Shown in pieces: positions 24,401 through 43,199 of a DNA stretch of 64,000 bases. The DNA lies in the NCBI GenBank assembly GCA_001683735.1, contig LUGG01000025.1, positions 372,001-436,000 on the forward strand, written 5' to 3'. The position numbers were made by a program, and so were the translations under genes. The stretch is from Grifola frondosa. Taxonomy: Eukaryota; Basidiomycota; Agaricomycetes; Polyporales; Grifolaceae. Position 1 is the first letter of the stretch, and every line of letters begins with the position of its first letter. The notes beneath the pieces were generated by a model, which was not told where the DNA came from, searched no databases, and worked only from the letters and a program-made list of their open reading frames with translations.

Positions 24401-26834
24401 CACTGATGCGTGTCTGTGTGCCAGAAACACGCAAATGCCTTCGTCTGCGACCCGGTCTTCACGGAGGACGACCGCGCTACTTACGGGGCCGCCCCTCCCA
24501 CCACTCGCTGAGAATAGGACACACTCCCCTTTCCTCGTCCTGTGCGGAGTTAGCTGCAGCATGCGTGCTACGTGATGCGTCCCCACGCTCATCTTTATGC
24601 CCCCCCCTGAATCTCTACGAGAACCTCCTCCATACTAAGAACTGGATGTGTGGAAGCTCAGTGTTGTCTACACTGCTACACGCACCAACATCACTATGCA
24701 GATCATTACCTTACACCTGCTCGAACGGCACCTTCTCCAGCGCATTCGCCATGCGCTACATCTGCACGTCCATGCCCGTTCCCGCCGCACCGAGTACCAT
24801 GTGCAGCTGTCTTCGCCGCTGCATGGCCCATCGGACGTCAGCCCGATGACACCCCGTTGCACAAGCTTTTTGCTCCATTCATCTTCTCCCTACTTGGATC
24901 GGTCCGATTTTTCAGGTCTCCTGGAGTACACTCAGAACGCTCATCGTGCATGCCTGCTGTGTAACATCCCTCAGATTTCACCCTTGATTTATTTAGATTC
25001 TTTCATTAGATTTCCGTATTTTCGCCTGGTTTTTGATCCTCTGCCAGCACATGTGACTGATCATGTGATTGTTGCAGCCATTCACAAATGATTTCCCTCG
25101 CGCAGACATTCATGAACTCATCGCACCGGACCTACTCCACCAGCTCATCAAAGGGACATTTAAAGACCATTTGGTCGATTGGGTGGAGGAATATATCGTT
25201 AAAACACACGGTAAAACACGTTCAAAGGCTATCCTTGCTGATATTGACCGCCGGTGAGTCCCTTTCTTGCTTATTGGCATGAGATCAATCACAGAAGAGC
25301 TCTACAGCCTAGCTGTAGTTCCCCCTTTCTCAGGACTTCGACGATTTCATGAAGGCCGCGGGTTTAAACAGTGGACCGGGGATGATTCAAAAGCATTGAT
25401 GAAGGTGAGTGGCGCTTCGGCTACCAGTATGCAATGGCTACTACATCTGATTAATACACTCAAGATTTACCTCCCCGCAATTGCTGGATACGTACCGCGA
25501 GAAATGGTGCGCGCTATTCGCGCTTTCCTGGAATTCTGCTATCTTGTTCGGCGCAACGTCCACACGAACAAGACATTGCTTCAATTGGACGATGCGCTTG
25601 ACCGTTTCTACCGGAATCGGGTCATCTTCCAGACAACCGGAGTCCGTCCGGATGGTTTTTCTCTTCCTCGTCAACACTCCATTCGTCATTATAGGGTTCT
25701 CATCTGGGAGTTTGCTGCTCCAAATGGACCTCTGTTCTTCTATCACGGAGTCCAAGCATATCAAAGCTGTTAAGGACCCATGGCGAAGGTCAAGCCGACA
25801 CAAGGCAATCGGCCAGATGCTCGTGTCTAACCAGCGGCTCGACAAGCTTGCTGCATCCAGAGTCGATTTCAAAAAGCGAGGCATGCTCAAGGGCACATGC
25901 CTTTCTGCGGCGTATCATGCTCTTCGTACGTCTCGATGATTTTGTTCTTCAATTGTCCGTTCACACGACTATTAGATCCCGATGAGAGCGCAGAAGAGGA
26001 TTCAGCATCTGATACTGAAACACCGAATGCATGTGAAAGTCAAGCTCAAACTCGGGATGATGACGGTGCAGTCCCTGGCCCAACAGTACTAGCATATGTT
26101 ACTATGGCTGCGACTGTTCGTAAGTCATAACCTGTGATATGTACCGGCGCAACGCTCACATCTTCATTAGAACGGCAGCACAACCGCAGCGCTGTTAAAC
26201 TTGGCCATGAAATAGGCCAACCTCGGCTCCCAGAACTGATTTCGCGTTTTTTATACGAGCAGCTAAATCCTGAGAGTGCAGTTTCAGGCATGCATGTGCC
26301 TCTTACGGCGTGCCCGGCCTTCGACGAGGCAATCTCTGTCTTCTATTCTGCTGCCGCTACATACTACGCGCCGAGCGATCCTTCGGGAGTCGGTGGAATG
26401 CACCGCGAGCGTATCCGCGCAACACCGCTGTGGTGGGCACAGCACCACGATTTGACTGTGCGTTTGTCAACTTGGACAATGGCGCTGACCAGACCGGGAT
26501 CAACGGACTTGGCGTAGTTCGTGTTCATCTCCTGTTCTCCTTCAAATTTGAAGGGGTTACATATCCATGCGCCCTGGTACGCTGGTTCCAACGCATTACA
26601 GATGAGCCCGATGAAGACACAGGAATGCATATTGTAAGTCCCGAATCGCGAGGGCGCTCACCTGTTCTGTCCGTTATCCATTTGGATACCATAATACGCT
26701 CTGCACATCTGATTGGCGTATATGGAGACAAGCGCGTTCCAGCCGGCCTTACAGAGCATGATTCCCTTGATGCATTCCGTTATTTCTATGTAAACAAATT
26801 CGCCGACCACCATGCATTTGAGACGGTCTTCTGA
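21461..26834 (+). mobile_element. Plavaka-type (CACTA-like) transposase gene
   Basis: Fungal DDE transposase of the Plavaka group. It opens with a C2H2-like finger (YSCPSCDRWFRSSAGRTNHF), then an acidic linker with a long Asp/Glu run (about 21965-22070). The transposase core has YRTIDSTILGDMKWESFTMS, then AFVPIILGSDKTTVSVATG, RNAVALLGFLAIPK, PFTNDFPRADIHELIAPDLL and HQLIKGTFKDHLVDWVEEYI, and a C-terminal part with FDCAFVNLDNGADQTG, ending at TGA 26832-26834. About ten short introns interrupt it. Between the exon ending near 23432 and the one starting near 25078 lies about 1.64 kb that is not transposase. No stop-rich decay is evident in the exons read, so the gene could be recent, but terminal repeats were not identified. 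Confidence 0.78.
23433..25077 (+). repeat. 1.64-kb pyrimidine-rich insert in the transposase, with Pol III-like boxes
   Basis: The flanking transposase exons read straight across if this is spliced out (donor gtatgt at 23433, acceptor tgttgcag before CCATTCACAAATG). It is about 30 times longer than the other introns and C/T-rich on the plus strand, with no conserved ORF. Near 23744 it has TAGCTCAGTAGG, an exact fit to the tRNA/SINE box A consensus, and about 40 bp on GATTGACTCT, a partial box B. I infer an inserted non-autonomous element, perhaps SINE-derived, inside an intron. No target-site duplication was identified. Confidence 0.4.
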
Positions 26835-26894
26835 ATGCCTCTCCAGGTAGGCTATTTGGCTACATTCCTTTGATGATGCCCTCATTTCGACCTC

Positions 26895-26990
26895 AGGCAG
26901 GACCGCTCTTGTCTTTGCCTTCGCTGCCCACCTCGAGAAGCAATTCGTCTCTACCTACACCGAGCTCGCACCTGTTTTCCCCAACACACG
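26895..26990 (+). pseudogene. Small MetE-like fragment
   Basis: Just after the transposase stop one frame reads EKQFVSTYTELAPVFP. This resembles the MetE-like segment EKQFISAYMELAPVSP found at about 28070-28110 within this same window. It is an isolated piece, ending where the P450-like sequence starts, and is probably a partial duplicate of the downstream MetE fragment. Confidence 0.4.
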
Positions 26991-26994
26991 AGCT

Positions 26995-27390
26995 ATGGCC
27001 TCTCCAGCAATCTGCCACCTACGCGATCTGTCGTCGTTGCCCGATCAGTTTCTTCATCATATTCGACGCTCTGTTGGCACGACTATCAGCGCGGTCGCAT
27101 TCAGCAATGAAGGCACATCGGAGAAAGATATGATGGATTACATTGAGCGGCAAGACTACGCTCACCTGAAATTCTCCTACGCAGCTACTCCTTATGCTTG
27201 CTCTGTGGACTTCATCCCGCTCCGCAAGCTTGATCCGTGTCCTTTCTCGATAATCTGATTTTGTGTTTCCACACAGTGAAGTACGTACCAGAGTGGTTCC
27301 CGGGTGCGGGGTTAAAGAGATTTGCTCGCACTCCCCGCCAGGAACTCAAATATCTCGTGCGTGAGCCATAGTACGAACGAACGAAGTTGC
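26995..27390 (+). pseudogene. Cytochrome P450 fragment
   Basis: Two pieces separated by an apparent intron resemble the I-helix-upstream region of agaricomycete P450s. The first runs DLSSLPDQFLHHIRRSVGTT… to CSVDFIPLRK (26995-27230). The second starts VKYVPEWFPGAGLKRFAR at about 27277, continues as QELKYLVREP, and is stopped by a TAG near 27369. The heme-binding Cys region, ExxR motif and N-terminal membrane anchor are absent, so only about 110 of some 500 residues are present. It is wedged between MetE-like pieces. I infer a captured or scrambled gene fragment. Confidence 0.6.
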
Positions 27391-28019
27391 CCACTGTAAG
27401 TTCGCACATGCTCGTCGCCCTGATTCTGACTGATTCTGGGTCGAGAAACCGTACCCCCGCGCACATACACATCATCTATACGCCGCATCTCTGCGCATCT
27501 CCATGCACCCTGCAGATGCTGGACATGCTCCTGCACTTGGTCCGTCCGCTCGCGTAGTCGTTCATATGCCAGCGTCAAGATCTCCACATATACCATCAAG
27601 GTACAAATTCTTCTACTTTAAACCATCCCACCTATAATTTATTCTATCTGCCAGCATTCGTACGTGCATTCTGTATTAGCCAGCATGCCGATGATCTGCA
27701 CAGCTTCAACATGGATTCCACGCTCGTGTGTGTGGTCCTGCGTGCTCAGATTTCGCAGACTGACTCTCACAATCTGCACCTTTCTGAAGCTTGGAGCTGC
27801 TTGAGCAGCACATGTGGGTGCTTGCAGGGGCACCCACACGCGGCGGCTGCGAGTGCGAGGGGGCATTGAGCTCTCCCAATCTCGACTCGACAAGTCGATC
27901 ATCATCACGCACTCAATCCGTCCCCATCCTACCGAGAAATTCACAGGTCACCCCTCCAAGGCAGACAGTCAGCGGATGAGAAGGAGGTTGCACGCTCGAC
28001 CAATGACCACTGGTCCGTC

Positions 28020-28740
28020 CGATTACCTCTCTGGTTCTGAGTACATTCGTGTCCTCGACTCCGCGAGAAGCAGTTCATCTCTGCCTATATGGAGCTTGCC
28101 CCCGTCTCCCCCAAGATCGTACTGACCATGTACTGCAGCAGCCTCGACTCGAGCCTCAACTTCATCACAAAGTCCTCCACATCGACCTCCCCGTGTCCGT
28201 GCCCAGCTCGAAGAGATCATCGCTTACGTGAGGCCCACCAACGTCATTATCTCGCTTGTTGTTGTCTCCAGCTATAGCATCCGGAAGACCAACTTCCAGA
28301 CTGCGCTCAAGTTCGATGAGAAGGTCGTCTCTGCACTCGGCCAGGATCATATCATCATTGTTACCTCCTCCTTGCTCCTCCATCCTTTTCCATTATCCTT
28401 GCCGTGGAGACCAAGCTTATGCCAGAGGGGAGAACTGGCCTTCATCCGCCTTCGAGAAGGCCAGAGTGGTGTCCGTCATCGCTTCGGCGCTTTCTGGCCT
28501 CTAGGACGCAAAGGTTGCTGAGGCATTCGAGACCAACAATGCGTCCATTTCCAAGTGTCATGCCTATCTTCGAGCACGACTGGGATGATGTGCTCAGAAA
28601 GTGCATTTCCGGCATCACCCGTGCGCAAGAGCCCCTTTGCTATCCGCAAGGAGGTACAGAAGCAGGGTTTCAACTTCCCGAAGTTCTCCACCACTGCCGT
28701 CAATTCCTGCCGCATAAACGTATCTCGTGTCACCTCAGCA
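28020..28740 (+). pseudogene. MetE (cobalamin-independent methionine synthase) fragment
   Basis: Pieces in correct order resemble the central part of 5-methyltetrahydropteroyltriglutamate-homocysteine methyltransferase: EYIRVLDSAREKQFISAYME, then APVSPKIVLTMYCSSLDSSL, EEIIAYVRPTNVIISLVVVS, TALKFDEKVVSALGQDHIII, AFETNNASISKCHAYLR and RKSPFAIRKEVQKQGFNFPK. Frameshifts separate several of them. The N-terminal third and the entire C-terminal catalytic half with the zinc ligands are missing, so no enzyme can be made. Introns may be retained (a gtatct donor follows the last piece). A functional MetE is expected elsewhere in the genome. Confidence 0.68.
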
Positions 28741-28742
28741 AT

Positions 28743-29632
28743 GTGTTTTCTGCAGATATCCTGATACCCCGAACCGTCCCAAATCACCTCCGCCTCGAAG
28801 ATTGCCATTTTGTCTATCTTTATCAACATTTCGACCTCGATTTTCGTCAACGCTAGTCTGTTCTGATTTATAATACTCTGCTATCTTGTTTCCGCCGACC
28901 TTCACTTGATTCAGTCTTCTTTTTCTGGACTCCCGCAACATGCATGCCCTCTCTCACTCGATACCCTATCGTGGTCCAAGTGCCCTGGCACACCCCCCGC
29001 TCCTGCTGGCAACCGTATACTTCCAATAATATATTATCATCAACCGCCACGGTCCTTCGCATTTCCCTCCAGCCTACTTGTCGCCTCTACCTCTCCATCA
29101 ACCGTCTATATCACGGTATTCCGTGTTCTCTGCACATATTCTGATACTCCGAACCGTCCCAAATCACCTCCGCCTCGAAGATTGCCGTTTTGTCTATCTT
29201 TATCAACTTTCGACCTCGATTTTCGTCAACGCTAGACCCGCTCGGCGGAGAAGGCGAAACTACTCGCCGCTGAAGAAAGTGAGGATCTCACATTCAGTTG
29301 GCTCCCAGCCCGCTAAGTCCTCCTCGTCTGCAATAGTCATTTCTGTCGTCGCCGAGGTCGAGAACACAGCCGCATACCTCTCGCTTGTCGCGACCCTCGA
29401 TGCGGTCGTCGATGTGGTGGGCGGCATGAATATCAAGGCCATTTCCGCGCTCGTCCTCTCGGCCATGCTCGATGCAGTGAAGCAGCGCCGCTCCCCGCTC
29501 TATGAACGAGGAAGAGAAGAGAGCTCCAAAGGTGAAACTCACTTTGCGGCTCAAATCTTGTTTCCGCCGACCTTCACTTGGTTCAGTTTTCTTTTTCTGG
29601 ACTCCCGCAACATGCATGCCCTCTCCGCCTCA
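28743..29632 (+). repeat. Scrambled direct repeats between the MetE and PRP8 remnants
   Basis: A roughly 113-bp segment at 28743-28856 recurs at 29123-29235 with only a few differences (shared core ccgaaccgtcccaaatcacc). A second segment at about 28886-28962 (core ccgccgaccttcacttg) recurs at about 29556-29632. A short ctctccatcaaccgtctat also recurs, at about 29089 and 29633. The copies are in the same orientation but interleaved with unrelated sequence. This is local duplication and rearrangement, not a simple tandem array. No function is seen. Confidence 0.65.
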
Positions 29633-29949
29633 CCTCTCCATCAACCGTCTATATCAACCCTATATGCGAGGCAGAACGGCCCAAATCCTCTGCGAGATTT
29701 GTCACTCGACTTGTTGGTTAGTTCACAGTTCCTTCGTTTCTTTTTCTTCTGGTGTAGGTTGTTTTCCCCAGCTGTCTGGCTCGTACTCGTCTCTGGCGAA
29801 TCTATGCTGGGCAGCTGTGTCAAACAGCCCCAACGCAGTGCATTAGAACACTGCCTATCTCGCATTCTGTTCATGTTAACCCAATCAATGTTGACGCTGA
29901 CTGTCTATAGTAGATCAGGCCATTCAGAGTCTCCTGAATGGTGCCGACG

Positions 29950-37215
<7,266 letters not shown>

Positions 37216-37219
37216 ACGG

Positions 37220-37660
37220 CGCCGAGAAGTCCTGGCATTTGTGACTGCCCATTCTTCTTACTGCCTTTTATTTCTCTTAAATCTCATGGTTTGTACATGA
37301 AAAGCGGCAAAAGCACTTTAAGACACACAATCAAAATAAGGTTCTCTTACAGTTATTTGTCTTTTCTCATTTGTTCCAGTTCACATCTTTTGCGGCCATT
37401 TCTTTTCTTGTGCGACTACTGAGATCGGAGGTTGGCGCCCGAGTGTTCTTTGCTTAACTTCATTTTCGGTCTTCGAGAGCCCTTTGTTTAATTTTACGTG
37501 AAGCGCCCGGAGCGGTCACCATTTTCTTACATTACTTACATTACTTATATCTCTAGTTTTCTCTTCGATAATCATTTTTGCACTTATTTATCTTTTTAAA
37601 GCAAAAAAAGAAACAAAAAGAGCAGAAAGCAAAGTTCGAGTTTTGCTGATGCATACCAGA
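37220..37660. repeat. AT-rich gene-free junction, possible right edge of a mobile segment
   Basis: Downstream of the PRP8 remnant the sequence becomes AT-rich with T-runs and a (ttacattac) short repeat near 37527. It ends in an A-rich tract and gagttttgctgatg (37638-37651), the inverse of the motif at 18219. A tggcgcccga at about 37434, recalling retroelement primer-binding sites, is present but isolated. No coding sequence is found. Confidence 0.35.
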
Positions 37661-37899
37661 TTCCTTCGGACTCTCACGCGGCCAATCCAAATTCGAGCTT
37701 TCTAGAACTCCCGATGGACAGTTTAGGGCGAGATGTGTACTACTCAGCGAGGCGTAGGCTTCTATCCAGCAGCTGGTGAGTCGCATCATGACGCCACGCC
37801 AGAATATATGCTGATTTCGGACGTGGCGTCGAATTTTGGACAGGCACAGCCTGCACATTCTATCCGAGTGTCTACAAGTCCTTCGCCGAGGGGTGCGTG

Positions 37900-40391
37900 T
37901 GCAGCCGGGGCCGCCACGTTTAAAAGATGGCTAGGTATTCCTGCTGGTCCTCGTCGAATGATGCACTGATCGTATTTATTAGCATCTGAACATTGAGGGT
38001 AAACAGCCAACGCACCTGCAACATGTCTTCATAGTCGCCGCGGCCAATTTCTTAAAGCCTGAAGTATTACCTCCGAATTGCCGTATGGTGTCGCGTCCAA
38101 ATGTAGGAACCTGACGAAATCTAATAAAGTTGTTATTATTCAATATCACCGTTGAATGAGGAGAAGTTTACCTCGCATCGAAATGTTGGACCTTGTCCGT
38201 GCCGGCTGCAATGAGGATGCGCACTGTGTGCGTTGTTGTGTCTTTAAGCGTGCCAAGCTTGAATTCGTGCATTTGGTCTGGCACCAACATGCGGTAATGG
38301 TTTTCTCCGTGTTCCTTGAACCGAATTGAAAATGCACTCTGAACGCACGCAGAGATTAATCAGCACGCAAATGGAGGTTGCACAGAAACATACCCTTGTT
38401 GTGGTGAGGAAGTGGGATCCAGTTTGCGTGAAATTTGTGCACCTTCGGGGAGTATCCTTTCTCGAAGAGCCATTTGCGGGCAATCGAGATGTCCCAATTG
38501 ACGGTGAAGTCATCTTCACGAGTTTTCGCGCGTCGCTTCCGATCCACTGCAGTCCCCATTTCGGGTACGTACACCTTTTTGATAAGGCATGCGGGACATG
38601 GACATCTAGCGAGGAACCGCAAGCACGCTACAAGCATTCTGAGTGCGCCCGGATTTAATCATGTAACGCATGCATATTGTATGAGATACGCACTTTTCTG
38701 GGTAGTCGGCCGAATACGTGAAGAATCGAGGGAACAGTCGCCTTACGATGCCGTCACCACACTTGATCAGGATGCCGTGGATGTATGCGTGCATGAAATC
38801 TGGATCGAGCAGTTTGAGCCAGATGTTGTGCATCAGTTCACGTCGGACGAAGCGCAGGATGGCGGCGCTGGCGGGGTGATTGTATATTGACTGATACCAC
38901 TCCTGAAAAGAGTCTGGAAGCTGCAAAGAGGCACGTGTAAGCAGACTGTAATATAAATAAGATAATTCTGCGCACCTTAGGTATGTACGCCATATGGTTG
39001 CTGCAAAAGAACGAGGCTTGCCCCGGAGGTACTTGGATAAATTTCCAAAGAATAGATAGATTGGCCACAGGGAAGCCAAGCCAAAACTGGCCAGGTGTGT
39101 TGAGTCCGACCACACCATAAGGGGAGCAATGGCGTACTCGACATCATCCGAGTCTTCAGGCTGCCGTGGTTGAGCGCGCATAGCAGCATCTGCCTCAATC
39201 ATCGCGTCCGAGTTGAATATATCCGTGTAATATGCTCGGGGTGTGAATCTGGAGCGTCGGGCTGCCAGAACATGGTGAAGGGTACCCAGTGAAATCGGCG
39301 CGAAGAACGTCTTGGAACACGGCTTTGATGATTTCCACCAGGGACCGTATGTAGACGCTCTTGACCTCGAATTCCGGGGAGCCTCCTCAGAAGGGTATGC
39401 GACATCGCCGGGAACACGGATTTTGATAGATTCCTGACGCCATCCATCTTGCGCGTCGAATGCTCCCTCAGTGTCCACGAATCGGTCAAGTCTCTGGCAT
39501 TCCCGCGCAGCGCTGAAGTTTTCGAGGTCCTCGGGTTTGAAATCCGGAGCGCGTATCACATCGTGGACCAGTCGATCAACTTCAGAGAGTGATTTGGTAT
39601 TCTCACCAGAGTACAGCCAGTCCATGAGGCGGAAGACAGTCATGTTGAGAAACGGAGCAAAGACTGGATGAGAGAGACTGGCAGAGAGATGCCAAATCCA
39701 CGCAGAGGGTTCTGGGGCTCAGGTGGAGTCCGGATGTGGGTGGGTGCATCTGAGAACGCGTCGAGCGTAAGCGCGTCCTCGGGGTCTGACCGCGGCTTAA
39801 AAAGATAGCATCGGAACACGCCAAACCGGTTAGGCTCGGTGTCCATGTGGAAAGGAGGTGGAGGAGGATCTAAGACGGGAAGAGCATCCTCTGGAGGGAT
39901 CTCTGGAACTGCCTGTGGTGGGGCCTTGGCTGGTTTAAGCTTGCGCTGTGGGCGGGGGATGTGCGCGGGTAACCCAGGCAGATTGGTGGGTAGATAGTCG
40001 TCAAGAACGCGCGGGTAACGGCGCACTCGCCCAGACCTCGTCTTGAAGACAGGGGCCTCCGGTTCATCATCAATTTCGAGTCTAGCAGCCTGCCAGCATC
40101 GGTTAGTACAATATTAGAATATATAGAATGATCAATACTTGCCTCCTCCAATTCATGCGCAATCCGCGCTCTTTCTCTCTCTTTGGCTTCTGCTTTTTCC
40201 TGCTGCATACGACGCTTATGGAGTGTTCTTTCAAGCTCCTTCGCATCCAAGATTTTTTGTTCAGCATCTTCTCGTGCGCGAGTCAAGCCCTGAGAGAATA
40301 AAGTGTTCAGCGCCTGACATTTTGCACGATGACGCTTCAAGGGCGCGTCTTGGTTGTATTCCTTGAGACAGCCTTCACATTTGAATCGCAT
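37900..40391 (-). mobile_element. Second CACTA-like transposase, 3'-truncated
   Basis: Starts at ATG 40391 with a C2HC-like finger (FKCEGCLKEYNQDAPLKRHR…C), then a Glu/Arg-rich coiled coil. Downstream exons carry MDWLYSGENTKSLSEVDRLV, FAPISLGTLHHVLAARRSRF, APLMVWSDSTHLASFGLASL, WYQSIYNHPASAAILRFVRR, VNWDISIARKWLFEKGYSPK, MLVPDQMHEFKLGTLKDTTT and FRQVPTFGRDTIRQF. This is the second major agaricomycete CACTA-type transposase group, distinct in sequence from the one at 21461. It runs out at about 37900, shortly after an exon ending KKLA…EDMLQ, so perhaps a third of the protein is missing. One base is lost near 38058. The element is probably dead. It faces the first transposase, with the captured gene pieces between them. 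Confidence 0.72.
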
Positions 40392-40691
40392 AGAGATAGA
40401 TAGGAAGCTGAGAAAGGAGCAAGATAAAAATGATGCGCATATAGACAAGTACGCGCAGGCAATGTAAGTACGCAGGACCGACAATTTGGTTAAGGTACCG
40501 AGGCTCGATCGAGATGAGATCATTCAATCTCCGAGGCTTATATGCGCTAACTCCGCTGACATCTCCTTCACCTATAAATTCTAGCACGTCTTGCATTCCA
40601 CCCTTGACCAAATTCTACAACGTCCTCGCGCTCTGAATTCCGTCTCTAAACTACATCTCTTCGCTTTTTCTCTTCGCTTTTTTTACTTACT

Positions 40692-43199
40692 ATGAGCACT
40701 CGTCTCAATGACCCGAAGGTTGGCGCTCAATCTAGCGCTGATCAACTGCCAGGTACGGAGCCATTAGCATTGAGAACTCTCAGCTAACCTAAATTAGGCC
40801 TGTTCCCCACTCCCCGCCTCGCCCTCGTTCTCACTCCAGATCGCGTTCCACTTCTCGTGGGCACAGTGCCAGCCCAGTTCCAAGACGCCACAAAGCGCAC
40901 TCGTCGTCACACTCCTCCTCCCAGCAACTCAAGCCAAACGTCGGGCCATTCTCGGGGCCACAAGAAGAGAAGTACACACAAGAAACGCCATCGGAGCCAC
41001 CACCGGGGTCGGACCGTGAGGTCACACTGCCGCCAGCAACCGCAGTGAGTCCGACTGTGTGCAACACAGTTATGGCGCCATCATCGACGCCAAGGATCAC
41101 AAATGGCAAATACGTAGTGTTGCTGCAGCTAAGTCAGGCCTAAATGATATATAACTCATAACTTGGGCAGTTTTTCGGATATCATAGTGATCTTACCTTT
41201 ATTTCGTAGCCATATATAGCCGCATACCCTTGCCAAATATCAAAATGATATACCTCATATTGACTGAGATATAGCCAAAAAGCCGATTGCAAAGTCTGAC
41301 TTTTTAGTCAGCTTTTTTACCAATGTAACTGAAATTGAAACATATTAAAGATAATTATGCAAATGGTGGTGTTACATTCAAATACATATACATCTTAGCT
41401 ATTAATTTCAATTAGGATTATGTCATTATCTGCAAAATTCATGTCAGAATATCTAAAAAGCTGAAACAGGTGTGACTAAGCCGTGGCAACACTACAAATA
41501 CGGTGAGTCATGCGCGCATATATTGTGTTTTATGCTGACTTTGGCCCCTAGCGACCATACCTCTCTTGCCTATCAGCTCCAAGGCGCGGCGCGATTCCTA
41601 TTCCGCCAAAATGGTCCATTCATCTGCGTGTACCACGTCTTCGTACTTGGACTCACGTTCTACGGCAATGCTAAACACATTGCGAAGGCTGCGCGCAAGA
41701 TGCCCCACTTCAAGGATTTGTAAGTGCTTAATTACTTTATATATGCGCTGCTAATCATTTACGTAGCCCTGAAAAGGACGTACTTATCATGTGGAAGGCG
41801 TTCAACGAGTTCCTCGTCGATGTACCGTGGTTCACTGACATTATCCCCGGGCTCCGAGACAGCGCCGACCACACGCGTTCACTTTGCAGCTTCGTGAGTA
41901 TTCATTATCCTCCTCTGAACCACAGCATCTTACCCTCCCTCTTAGCTCGAGTATCATGCACGCGCCGCTCGCTCTGATGATATCGCGAGCCTGAAGCGCG
42001 ATGCACACCTGTTCACGAAAGATATCGACCTTCCAAACGGCGTCAACATTCCCGCCTTCCACACCGATATGGGCAACAAAAGCAACCGCGGCTGGAACCA
42101 TGTCGGTCTTGCGCGCCTCCTCGTACCACAATCTATGCGAGACAAATTCGACGAGGACCCAAAAAAGTGAGTGATGCTACCTCTTGACACATAGTGCTCA
42201 TAACAACATCTTCGCAGATTTGTACGCAAGGTTCGAACGGGAGTCTACAAGATCACAGCAGAGGACTACCCGAGTTTCATGCACGCTGACGATGGGTACG
42301 ACACGAGTGCTGAGGATAAGGCCTTGGGGATGGGCGAATTCCTCCTGCTGGTGCGCAAACATTCATTACACCAATTACTTTACTACATTAATAATTTGGT
42401 TCAGTGCGGACGCCGCATATTCACAGGTCCACGCTCAGCCCAAAGTGAACCGGGCGCACAAGGTGCGGGCCGCAAGACCGTCGCTCAGCTCAAGAATATG
42501 AGCACGGTCACGCCGCAGAATATTGCTTATACAGCTGTAATAGTAAGTAATCCTATCTTATGAATGCTCTCGGGTTCGTTGACGAGTATGTCAGGCTCGG
42601 TTTGCGATCAACGGCCAGCCCGGATGGCGCAACAAGATGGCCTCTTCCACGGCGCCGCATTCTTCAAACATATTGTCGACTTATTCGACGCCGATCCTAC
42701 ATGGGCTCGCGAAACGTTACAGTGGTGGAATATGTACGTGTTGGTTATGTTTTTTTACTTGTCTAATTAATTATCTACTTTACAGGCAATTGTTCGGATA
42801 CTGTGAACCGGACGCCCATGAACATCACGCTGCAGAGGGCCGCAGCACGGCGGTCAGCCGCATTGCTGCACAGCGCGCTGCTCGCCGTGCTGCTCAACAC
42901 GACGTCGAACTCCGCCAGCCTCCCCCTCGAGCTCTGAGGACGAGGATGCTCACGCTCGCGCTGGTCCTCGCACAGTGCATCACACTGCGGCTGTATTCCC
43001 ACCATTTCCTGGCTGTGCCGACGACGAGGAAGACGACCATCCACAAGCATACGAAGGTCCAGACGAAGGCACGCCAGTGGCGAATCAATTTGCCGAAGAG
43101 CTCAAGAAGTCAGGATACTACCAGAATGAGATCGATATGAACGAGGAATTAGATATCGAGGCGTTTGAGAAGGGCTTTGGGTCGGATGAGGACGGGTAG
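40692..43199 (+). CDS. DUF6698-like protein, agaricomycete-restricted
   Basis: Starts MSTRLNDPKVGAQSSADQ at 40692, with an Arg/Ser-rich region (RPRSHSRSRSTSRGH) after the first intron. Following an AT-rich gap at 41110-41470, the globular part runs KPWQHYKYGESCAHI, AARFLFRQNGPF, PEKDVLIMWKAFNEFLVDVP, SDDIASLKRDAHLF, SNRGWNHVGLARLL, GMGEFLL…RRIFTGPRSA and LFDADPTWARETLQWWN. It ends in an acidic tail (NEELDIEAFEKGFGSDEDG) at 43199. The order ARSDD…LKRDA / RGWNH / IFTGPxSA / WARETLQWWN matches my memory of DUF6698, a family expanded in agaricomycetes. Introns are short. Slippage of one base near 42635 is needed for an open frame. Function is unknown, and it is probably linked to mobile elements by location. 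Confidence 0.6.
41110..41470. repeat. AT-rich insert within the DUF6698-like gene
   Basis: About 360 bp of much higher AT content than the exons either side, with imperfect palindromes such as gactttttagtcagc at about 41308. It has no open frame and lies where a short intron would be expected. It could be an AT-rich miniature transposon in an intron. Clear terminal inverted repeats or a target duplication were not found. Confidence 0.35.

Noticed and set aside
38606..39643. A 345-codon minus-strand frame as a stand-alone gene
   Set aside because: It is one exon series of the truncated CACTA-like transposase, read through introns.
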